A DNA stretch of 5,843 bases, from positions 1 through 5,843 of the forward strand of contig CAMLKN010000147.1 in the NCBI GenBank assembly GCA_946480655.1, written 5' to 3'. The notes beneath the pieces are model-generated. The model saw only the letters and a list, made by a program, of their open reading frames with translations. It searched no databases and was not told where the DNA came from. The position numbers were made by a program, and so were the translations under genes. Shown one piece after another: positions 1 through 5,007 of this stretch. This stretch comes from an uncultured Devosia sp. GTDB lineage: Bacteria > Pseudomonadota > Alphaproteobacteria > Rhizobiales > Devosiaceae. Position 1 is the first letter of the stretch, and every line of letters begins with the position of its first letter.

Positions 1-496
1 GGCGGGCAAGCAGGGCCTTGGGGCTGTTCGGTGCAGTTCCCTCGCGCGCAAGGCGAGGCAGGTCCGCCAGGGCTGATACCCGCCAGATTGCATTGGTCGG
101 ATAGAAATTGCCGCGCCATCCCGCTTGTGCCGCCATCGCCCCACCATCGAGCGCAGCGACCAGACGCCGCACGAAGTCTTCCGGCAGGAACGGCGTGTCT
201 ACTGCCGCTGTCACCAGCATGTCCCCGCTGTCTTGGTCCTTGAGGTAGGCGGCCGCGGCGACCAGCCCGGCTATAGGCCCGCCAAGCGGCAGGTCGAGAT
301 CGGGCAAGAGTACCATGTTCCTGAACCGGCCCCCGCTCTCTCTCCCGACAGAAATGAGCACATTCGCACCTGCAGCGGAGAACTCCCCCATCATCCGCTC
401 AAGCAGGGACATCCCGTTGAAGCGAATCTGGTCCTTGCGGAGCAAGCCCAGCCGGCTGCCCTGACCACCCGCGAGGATGAGGGCATGTAGCTTCAT
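1..496 (-). CDS. mobA: Molybdenum cofactor guanylyltransferase (MobA-type), partial at the window edge
   Basis: Enzymes of this family transfer GMP from GTP to molybdopterin in the cytoplasm to make the guanine dinucleotide cofactor; the MocA branch uses CTP. I translated it from the ATG at 496; 165 codons are visible and the C-terminus lies beyond base 1. The N-terminus reads MKLHALILAGGQGSRLG, the nucleotide-binding LAGGxxSRxG signature, followed by the usual lysine at residue 21 (RKD). Further family landmarks are GGPIAGLVAA (about 72-81), the probable metal-binding aspartate in VDTPFLPEDF (about 99-108), and a late SPKALLAR (158-165). Family members are about 190-210 residues, so roughly 30 or more are missing. 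The start overlaps the stop of the upstream transporter by four bases (ATGA) and has only a weak Shine-Dalgarno, which points to translational coupling. The broad family (GTP or CTP transferase) is near certain; MobA rather than MocA or a generic NTP transferase is likely but unproven. Confidence 0.88.
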   Translation of the reverse strand, partial: MKLHALILAGGQGSRLGLLRKDQIRFNGMSLLERMMGEFSAAGANVLISVGRESGGRFRNMVLLPDLDLPLGGPIAGLVAAAAYLKDQDSGDMLVTAAVDTPFLPEDFVRRLVAALDGGAMAAQAGWRGNFYPTNAIWRVSALADLPRLAREGTAPNSPKALLAR

Positions 497-1680
497 TTCT
501 GTGCCTGCGAGCGGAGCAGCAGCAGGAGCGCAATGCCCCCTACCAGCCCCCAGAATGGCGCCCCCACGCCCACGATCGTGATTCCCGAAGCCGTTGTCAC
601 GAAGGTAAGGATTGCCGGAAGCCGCGCGTCCTCCTGCGATAGGGCCGCCGCCAATGACGCTGCGAGGCTTGAGAACAGCGCCAGCCCGGCGACGGCCTGG
701 ATCAGCAGTGGCGGCGAGGCGGCTATGAAGGCCGCGGCCAGGCTCGCCGTCAGCCCGAACACCAGGTACGTGAAGCCGGCGGCAACAGGGGCAGGCCAGC
801 GTCGGTCCGGGTCGGGATGGGCTTCCGGTCCCGCGCAGATCGCCGCCGTGATGGCAGCAAGGTTGCTCGTTGGTCCGCCGAAGAAAGCGGTCGCGCCACT
901 CGCCAGGCCCGTAATGACGAAAACCGGTGAGGGACGGAGGTAGAAGCCATTGCCCTTCATCACCGCAATACCGGGCAGGTTCTGCGAGGCCATGGTAACA
1001 ACGTAGAGGGGCAGGGCGATGCGAACGATCGTGTCGAGGGTGAACTCGGGCATGACCGGCACCAGTACAGGCCAGGCGCCGGCAAATGTGCCAGGCGGCA
1101 GGTGCGTCGTTGTCGCCAGCACTATGGCTGTCACGACGACGGCGATCGGGACGGCATAGCGTCGCGCGAATCGTAGGCCCAGTCCCCACGCAACCAGTAT
1201 CGGCAGGGTGTGCCACGGCATTTCGCCCAAGGCGTCCAGGGGCGCGAGGCAAAGCGTCAGCAGCATGCCGGCCAGCATGGCATTGGCAATCGCCGGGGGA
1301 ATCGCTGCGATCACCCGTCCAAGTGGCGAAATCAGTCCCGTCAACGCGATCAAGGCCGCGCAGACGAGGAAGGCGCCCGCCACCGCCGGGAACCCGCCAA
1401 CCGGTTCGCCAACGGTGAGAAGGAACGCCATTCCAGGCGTTGTCCATGCGAAACTGATCGGCGTCCGCACCCTCCAGGCGATGACGATATTGAGAATGCC
1501 GATGGCGATGCAGACGGAAAACAGCCCGGAACCGGCCTGTTGCGGTGTCGCGCCGGCAGCCGCGAGGGCCGCCAGCACCAGCGTGAACGTGCTCGCCGAG
1601 CCGACGACGGCCGCCAGCATGCCGGCAAAAACCGGCTGGGCATAGTCGCGCCGCGACGGCAAGATGGCTTCGGTGGACAT
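493..1680 (-). CDS. BenE-family membrane transporter (annotated as benzoate/H+ symporter)
   Basis: Inner-membrane transporter of 395 residues, the usual BenE length. Nearly the whole chain is hydrophobic, with about 10-12 likely membrane segments (for example near 17-42, 52-70, 98-118, 122-146, 159-190, 217-230, 252-270, 298-345 and 356-390). Family motifs are clear: MASQNLPGIAVM (230-241), then LAAITAAICAGPEAHPDP (274-291). BenE proteins share the UraA/SLC26-like fold. Only a few have been tested, with benzoate as the substrate, so substrate here is open. No benzoate-degradation gene is visible. Instead the gene is fused by an ATGA overlap to a mobA-type gene, hinting at a role linked to molybdoenzymes. 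At residues 267-273 FGGPTSN replaces the FGGxxxN-type stretch I recall for the family, keeping the glycines and asparagine. The ATG at 1680 is preceded by a weak GGA six bases upstream; the next upstream gene ends 75 bases away. Confidence 0.88.
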   Translation of the reverse strand: MSTEAILPSRRDYAQPVFAGMLAAVVGSASTFTLVLAALAAAGATPQQAGSGLFSVCIAIGILNIVIAWRVRTPISFAWTTPGMAFLLTVGEPVGGFPAVAGAFLVCAALIALTGLISPLGRVIAAIPPAIANAMLAGMLLTLCLAPLDALGEMPWHTLPILVAWGLGLRFARRYAVPIAVVVTAIVLATTTHLPPGTFAGAWPVLVPVMPEFTLDTIVRIALPLYVVTMASQNLPGIAVMKGNGFYLRPSPVFVITGLASGATAFFGGPTSNLAAITAAICAGPEAHPDPDRRWPAPVAAGFTYLVFGLTASLAAAFIAASPPLLIQAVAGLALFSSLAASLAAALSQEDARLPAILTFVTTASGITIVGVGAPFWGLVGGIALLLLLRSQAQK

Positions 1681-1755
1681 GGCGAATCCGTTGTTTGAGA
1701 CGGTGACAGGCTAGTCAGTCGCGATTGGCGGCGCCACCGTCATCAGGCAAGCATG

Positions 1756-1968
1756 CTAGCCGCGTTTCCCCGAAGGGCTGGGCCGCTTGAATTGATCGGT
1801 CAGCGCCAGAAGCACCACCATATGCAGTCGTTCCGGCGTATTGGGCGGCTTCAGGCATTTGACCCGGGACGAGACCGTATAGCGCGCGCCATCACGTTCG
1901 CCGGTCGCCGTATAGACCAGGTATTTGCTTGTCTCGTCGTAATAGGCGGAGGTCACCTTGAACTGCAT
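1756..1968 (-). CDS. Small protein of unknown function (70 aa)
   Basis: I do not recognise the family. The protein is 70 residues, soluble, and has no signal peptide or membrane segment. The first half alternates polar and aromatic or aliphatic residues (KVTSAYYDETSKYLVYTAT, then ARYTVSSRV), suggesting a small beta sheet. A short helix may follow (PERLHMVVLLALTDQF, 45-60), then a basic proline/serine tail. It has a single cysteine at residue 38. The composition is protein-like rather than that of an arginine/proline-rich shadow frame, and no better gene occupies either strand here. A GGAG lies 13 bases before the ATG at 1968, which is rather far, so the start is uncertain. It shares the strand of the transporter and mobA genes and ends 75 bases before the transporter, so it could be first in that operon. 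Coding status is probable only. Confidence 0.5.
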   Translation of the reverse strand: MQFKVTSAYYDETSKYLVYTATGERDGARYTVSSRVKCLKPPNTPERLHMVVLLALTDQFKRPSPSGKRG

Positions 1969-2074
1969 CGAACGGCCAGAGCTCCAAGTGCCGCACTACC
2001 GGTCTGCCCTAGGGCCTCCAGCGCTTCCCGCGCATGGGGCTCACCAGAAAATACACAGCCCGTAAACGAGTCTA

Positions 2075-2103
2075 TTGCATAAGCGATTGGCGTCCAATAG
2101 GTA
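2075..2103 (+). promoter_or_regulatory. Possible sigma-70 promoter of tRNA-Cys
   Basis: TTGCAT (2075-2080) and TAGGTA (2098-2103) are separated by 17 bases. The predicted transcript start, near 2110, lies about six bases before the mature tRNA end at 2116. The spacing is good but the -10 match is poor. The position is the main argument. Confidence 0.3.
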
Positions 2104-2115
2104 CTGGCGCTCAGA

Positions 2116-2189
2116 GGCCGCGTGGCGGAGTGGTTACGCAGCGGATTGCAAATCCGTGTACTCCGGTTCGATTCCGGACGCGGCCTCCA
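2116..2189 (+). tRNA. tRNA-Cys (anticodon GCA)
   Basis: A full cloverleaf can be folded by hand. The acceptor stem GGCCGCG (2116-2122) pairs with CGCGGCC (2179-2185). The D stem is GCG/CGC (2125-2127 with 2137-2139). The anticodon stem is GCGGA/TCCGT (2141-2145 with 2153-2157) around the loop TTGCAAA, with anticodon GCA at 2148-2150. The T arm is TCCGG-TTCGATT-CCGGA (2162-2178). The discriminator base at 2186 is U, a known identity element of tRNA-Cys, and CCA is encoded (2187-2189). The length is 74 nt with CCA. No integrase or duplicated 3' end is seen nearby, so there is no sign that this tRNA serves as an integration site. Confidence 0.97.
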
Positions 2190-2323
2190 TCTCAAAGATC
2201 CCCGGAAAATTGCGTGCTCGGCGGCACCGCCGAATTAAGCCTGCACGCGCGGGAACGTTTTGCTGGCCAGTGCATTATCTCATTGTCGGAACGCGATTGA
2301 AAAATATCGAAGACCGATAAACG

Positions 2324-2354
2324 GCCCCGAAGGCGAAAGCCTCCGGGGCTTTTT
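2324..2354 (+). terminator. Rho-independent terminator
   Basis: GCCCCG (2324-2329) pairs with CGGGGC (2344-2349). Inside, after one A/C mismatch, AGGC (2331-2334) pairs with GCCT (2339-2342) around a GAAA tetraloop. Five T residues follow (2350-2354). It ends plus-strand transcription arriving from the tRNA-Cys side, 135 bases past the tRNA, and insulates the small gene at 2418. Confidence 0.88.
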
Positions 2355-2365
2355 GCTGCCCCGAG

Positions 2366-2390
2366 GGAACAGCGGGCGGGCAACGGGGTT
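2366..2390 (+). promoter_or_regulatory. EcfG-type (general stress response) promoter candidate
   Basis: GGAAC (2366-2370), 16 bases, then GGTT (2387-2390). The known consensus for EcfG-type sigma factors of alphaproteobacteria is GGAAC-N16/17-CGTT, so the -35 is perfect and the -10 matches 3 of 4. The element sits between the terminator and the small hydrophilic-protein gene, and would give a leader of about 20 nt with the Shine-Dalgarno correctly placed. No other good promoter fits in this 63-base gap. Confidence 0.45.
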
Positions 2391-2406
2391 GACCCCACTC
2401 CATCCA

Positions 2407-2412
2407 AGGAGG
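2407..2412 (+). promoter_or_regulatory. Strong ribosome binding site
   Basis: AGGAGG, within AAGGAGGAA, lies five bases before the ATG at 2418. It is by far the best Shine-Dalgarno in the window and is the main evidence that the short downstream frame is translated. Confidence 0.85.
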
Positions 2413-2417
2413 AACCC

Positions 2418-2609
2418 ATGTCCGTACAGAAATCCAAGCCCGCGCCGCTCGAAACCGATCCCGGCGAACAACGGGACGACAATATTGATGACCTGGGCCG
2501 CCGGCCTGACGGCTCCATGGAGGAGCAACCGGTCGATCCTGGACCCGGCCACGCTCAACGGAACAGTCGTGACAGGCGCAGCCGGTCCGATCCCGCGGCT
2601 GAGGAATAA
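2418..2609 (+). CDS. Small, very hydrophilic protein of unknown function (63 aa)
   Basis: I do not recognise a named family. The 63 residues are almost all polar, charged, proline or glycine, with no membrane segment, no signal peptide and no cysteine, so the protein is predicted to be disordered. The charge is uneven: an acidic middle (GEQRDDNIDDLG, 16-27; DGSMEEQPVD, 31-40), a basic patch (RNSRDRRSRS, 48-57) and an acidic end (AAEE). The start is fixed by the AGGAGG five bases upstream. The gene stands alone, with a terminator before it and a 69-base gap to the methyltransferase-like gene after it. The GGAAC-N16-GGTT element upstream suggests induction in the general stress response, in which many small hydrophilic proteins take part; that role is inferred from the promoter and composition only. 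The frame on the opposite strand has no comparable start signal. Confidence 0.75.
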   Translation: MSVQKSKPAPLETDPGEQRDDNIDDLGRRPDGSMEEQPVDPGPGHAQRNSRDRRSRSDPAAEE

Positions 2610-2624
2610 TCCCGAGCTTGCCTT

Positions 2625-2641
2625 TGGCCCGCTCCGGGCCA
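2625..2641 (+). other. Inverted repeat (hairpin) between the small gene and the methyltransferase-like gene
   Basis: TGGCCCG and CGGGCCA pair perfectly over seven bases around a CTC loop. It begins 15 bases after the stop of the 63-aa gene. No T run follows, so it is a weak terminator at best. It also falls exactly between a TTGCCT (2618-2623) and a TATTCG (2642-2647), a poor promoter-like pair with an 18-base spacer, so it could act on initiation instead. Confidence 0.35.
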
Positions 2642-2678
2642 TATTCGCCGGGTTCACAATCCGCGGAGAGCGAGCTTC

Positions 2679-3326
2679 ATGGTTGACTTTCAATCCGCGC
2701 GGAAGGCGATGGTGGACCATCAGGTGGCAACCAGCGGGGTTACGGATCCCCGCTTGCTCTCGGCTCTTCGCCGCATACCGCGCGAAATATTCATTCCAGC
2801 CGACCGGCGAACGTTGGCCTATACCGATGCCCACCATCCCCTGGGCAGGAATCGCTTTGTCATGGCCCCCGCCACGCTGGCGCGCCTTCTGCAACTTGCC
2901 GAGGTTCTGCAGACCCATCGCGTCCTCGATTGCTGGCCGGGGACAGGTTACTCGACCGCCATACTCGCAAGCCTGGCAAGGGAGGTCGTCGCACTGGAGC
3001 CCGATGCCGCACTGGCCGAGGCGGCCCGCGCCAATCTGGCTGCGCTCGGCATCACCAATGCCACTGTGCTGAACGATGATCGTCCCTCACGCGATATTAA
3101 CAAGTTTGACACCATCCTTATCGAGGGTGCGCTGGAGAATCTGCCTGAGTCCCTTCTGGAGCTGTTGGTTCCTCAAGGCCGCTTGATCTGTCTTCTACGG
3201 AAAGGGCCGGTCGGGACGGCCACTGTCCTGGAGAAGGGACGGGAGGGTGTCGTGATGCGGACGACCTTCAATGCTAATCTCCCGGTTCTAGATGCGGGAA
3301 AAAGCACGGAAGACTTTGTGTTCTAG
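2679..3326 (+). CDS. Protein-L-isoaspartate O-methyltransferase-like protein (Pcm family, divergent)
   Basis: Soluble 215-residue protein with the Pcm family layout; true family members methylate L-isoaspartyl residues in damaged proteins using S-adenosylmethionine. Visible landmarks are the N-terminal MVDFQSARKAMVDHQV helix, VTDPRLLSALRRIPREIFIP (21-40, the common family opening), the SAM motif I region VLDCWPGTGYSTA (82-94), the acidic end of motif II (VVALEPD, 103-109), and FDTILIEGALENLPESLLELL (143-163) followed by PQGRLICLL. Two features are unlike active enzymes. The first glycine of the usual LDxGxGxGY is tryptophan (LDCWPGTGY), and the substrate-side TISQPY segment is replaced by FVMAPATLARLLQL (60-73). 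It probably belongs to the divergent branch that precedes tolC in Hyphomicrobiales, annotated as isoaspartyl methyltransferase by similarity. Activity is doubtful. The start is supported by the conserved N-terminus and GGAG ten bases upstream. tolC begins 126 bases later under its own likely promoter. Confidence 0.85.
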   Translation: MVDFQSARKAMVDHQVATSGVTDPRLLSALRRIPREIFIPADRRTLAYTDAHHPLGRNRFVMAPATLARLLQLAEVLQTHRVLDCWPGTGYSTAILASLAREVVALEPDAALAEAARANLAALGITNATVLNDDRPSRDINKFDTILIEGALENLPESLLELLVPQGRLICLLRKGPVGTATVLEKGREGVVMRTTFNANLPVLDAGKSTEDFVF

Positions 3327-3379
3327 GCGAAGTGTTGCGTTGGAGACACGATCGGGCATTTCCGTGTCATTAAACTTGC

Positions 3380-3403
3380 CGGAAGATTGTCTCGGAAGGT
3401 TGT
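3380..3403 (+). repeat. Pair of 11-bp direct repeats upstream of tolC
   Basis: CGGAAGATTGT (3380-3390) and CGGAAGGTTGT (3393-3403) match at 10 of 11 positions with a two-base gap, a 13-base period. The second copy overlaps the proposed -35 hexamer of the tolC promoter. The arrangement resembles a tandem binding site for a response regulator of the OmpR type, but no regulator is identified. Confidence 0.5.
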
Positions 3404-3428
3404 GCAACCCATCTGCCACGCATAAAAG
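3400..3428 (+). promoter_or_regulatory. Probable sigma-70 promoter of tolC
   Basis: TTGTGC (3400-3405), a 17-base spacer and TAAAAG (3423-3428) match 3 and 4 of 6 consensus positions. The predicted transcript start, near 3435, gives a leader of about 18 nt, with GGAG at 3440-3443 nine bases before the ATG. The weak -35 would fit activation by a protein bound at the overlapping direct repeats. Confidence 0.4.
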
Positions 3429-3452
3429 TGCAAGGGTACGGAGACTGGGTTT

Positions 3453-4823
3453 ATGAAGAATCGCGGACTGTTTGGGGCGAGCATGCTTGCCGTGGTTCTG
3501 GCATGTGCAAGTGCAGGCGCGGCCCACGCCCAATCGATCTCGCAGGCCCTGACGGCTGCCTATAATCACGCGCCTGATCTGCAGTCCGCTCTGCTGAGCG
3601 CAAAGGCGTCCGCCGAAGGGATCGTACAGGCCAAGTCGGGCATGCTCCCCACCGTCGGCGCTTCGATCAGCGGGAGCACCGGAACGAGCCTGGTTGGCGG
3701 TAACTGGAGCCCCAATTCGTCGTTGACGACCGGTCTCTCGTACAATCAGACGATTTACGACAACAATCGTACTGCCGCTCAGGTCGAGGCTGCCCGCGCT
3801 GCTGCGGAAGTGGCGGAGTACCAGATCCGCAACACCGAGCAGAATGTGCTCCTGCAGGTCGTCCAGGCCTATATGGCCGTGTTGAGCGGCCGCGAATTGC
3901 TCGCCCTGCGGCAGGAAAATGTCACGTTCTTCCAGGCGCAGCTCCAGTCAGCGCAGGATCGTCTGGATGTGGGCGAGGGCACTCGTATCGACGTTGCCCA
4001 GGCCCAGGCGCGTCTGGCCCAGGGACAGGCCGCCCAGCAAGCCGCCCTCGGTAGCCTTCAGGCCAGTGAAGCGACGTTCCAGCGCCTGGTGGGCCAGCGT
4101 CCGCAGGGGCTCTCGACAGGTCACAACTACGGCAATTTGCTGCCCCGCTCGATTGATGCGGCCATTGCCGAGGCCGAGATTGGCCATCCGGCCATTCTCC
4201 TGTCCAAGGCCGGCATCCGCGCCGCCCAGGCTGGGAGCGATGCTGCTCAGGCCGGCTATTTCGGGGCCACGGCGAGTGTCACGGGGCAAGTCGGGTCGTC
4301 CTGGACCGGCCCGTCGGGCAATCCGGCGCGCGACGGGATTTCCGCCTCACTCGGTTTCAACATTTCCATTCCGATCTATTCTGGCGGCCGCATGGGCTCG
4401 GCTGTGCGCCAGGCCAATCTCAACCAGATCAAGTCGGAAGTGGACGCCATGTCCGCCTATGACCAGATTCGGGAGGCCGTCATTGCGGCCTGGACGGGCA
4501 TTCAGAGCGCCGATGCACAGATCAGCGCCGCTCAGGCCGCCGTCGCCTCGAGCAATACCGTTCTCGATGGCGTCATCCAGGAGCGTGACCTGGGTGCCGC
4601 AACCACGCTCGACGTGCTCAATGCCCAGGCCGACCTGACAAGCGCCCGCGAGGCCCTGATCAACGCATCCAGCAGCAAGACAATCGCGACCTTTTCGCTC
4701 CTGAGCGCCATGGGGCGCTTGACCGCCCGCGATCTGGCGCTGCCGGTCGAGATCAAGACAGCTGTGCCATACACGCAGGCGGTGGAAGACGTCTGGCAGG
4801 AATTGCGCACCGTCGCCGAATGA
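3453..4823 (+). CDS. tolC: TolC-family outer-membrane efflux/secretion protein
   Basis: Outer-membrane factor of 456 residues, typical for TolC. Family members form trimers: a beta barrel in the outer membrane and a long alpha-helical tunnel across the periplasm that docks with RND or ABC pumps and type I secretion systems. A signal peptide is clear: MKNR, a hydrophobic core (about 5-20), and a probable cut after AHA at residue 26. The mature chain shows the two-fold internal repeat of two OEP domains (about 27-215 and 235-425). Paired landmarks are QTIYDNNR (99-106) against IPIYSGGR (306-313), at the strand-to-helix turns, and DVGEGTRIDVAQAQARLA (172-189) against DLGAATTLDVLNAQADL (379-395). 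The helices between are rich in alanine and glutamine, as usual. The start is supported by the signal peptide and GGAG nine bases upstream. No inner-membrane partner is encoded here, so the pumps it serves lie elsewhere. A strong terminator follows within 21 bases. Confidence 0.95.
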   Translation: MKNRGLFGASMLAVVLACASAGAAHAQSISQALTAAYNHAPDLQSALLSAKASAEGIVQAKSGMLPTVGASISGSTGTSLVGGNWSPNSSLTTGLSYNQTIYDNNRTAAQVEAARAAAEVAEYQIRNTEQNVLLQVVQAYMAVLSGRELLALRQENVTFFQAQLQSAQDRLDVGEGTRIDVAQAQARLAQGQAAQQAALGSLQASEATFQRLVGQRPQGLSTGHNYGNLLPRSIDAAIAEAEIGHPAILLSKAGIRAAQAGSDAAQAGYFGATASVTGQVGSSWTGPSGNPARDGISASLGFNISIPIYSGGRMGSAVRQANLNQIKSEVDAMSAYDQIREAVIAAWTGIQSADAQISAAQAAVASSNTVLDGVIQERDLGAATTLDVLNAQADLTSAREALINASSSKTIATFSLLSAMGRLTARDLALPVEIKTAVPYTQAVEDVWQELRTVAE

Positions 4824-4843
4824 TTTGAGGCACACGCCAAATC

Positions 4844-4875
4844 TTGTGGCCGGGCTCGTCCCGGCCACAACTTTT
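4844..4875 (+). terminator. Rho-independent terminator of tolC
   Basis: TTGTGGCCGGG (4844-4854) and CCCGGCCACAA (4860-4870) form a perfect 11-bp stem with a five-base loop (CTCGT), followed by C and TTTT (4872-4875). It starts 21 bases after the tolC stop and separates tolC from the popZ-family gene. The T run is short, but the stem is very stable. Confidence 0.85.
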
Positions 4876-5007
4876 CGTGGAAGACCTCAAGTTCCGGCCT
4901 TGGGATGATTCCTAATTCCCCCTCATCGGACTAAGCTGTTTCTTACGAATCAGGGCAGGGTAACTGCGGATACCTTTCCCAGTCGGGCGCATGAGTAAGA
5001 GGCACTG

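Noticed and set aside
31..490. Plus-strand open frames opposite mobA
   Set aside because: The minus-strand frame carries clear nucleotidyltransferase motifs. The plus-strand products are low-complexity arginine/proline-rich shadows.
1751..1760. Overlapping palindromes GCATGC and GCTAGC near the end of the 70-aa gene
   Set aside because: They are six-base palindromes of the kind expected by chance, with no second copy in a useful position.
2116..2189. tRNA-Cys as an attachment site for an integrated element
   Set aside because: No integrase, no repeated tRNA 3' end and no change in gene character are visible on either side.
1953..2195. Open frame of 80 codons on the minus strand running through the tRNA-Cys gene
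   Set aside because: Its first part is the antisense of the tRNA, a classic false frame, and no Shine-Dalgarno-supported internal start was seen. It also overlaps the more protein-like 70-aa frame.
2219..2232. CGGCGG-CA-CCGCCG as a tRNA-Cys terminator
   Set aside because: The loop is too short for the full stem and AATTAAGC follows instead of a T run. The hairpin at 2324-2354 is a far better terminator.
2280..2918. Long minus-strand open frame of 212 codons
   Set aside because: It covers the terminator, the small gene and half of the methyltransferase-like gene. Only the plus-strand frames have recognisable motifs or good ribosome sites.
4907..4951. Two GANTC (CcrM methylation) sites upstream of popZ as a sign of cell-cycle control
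   Set aside because: GANTC occurs many times across the window, including inside coding regions, so two sites in this gap are not a clear excess. I also found no CtrA-like TTAA-N7-TTAA site.
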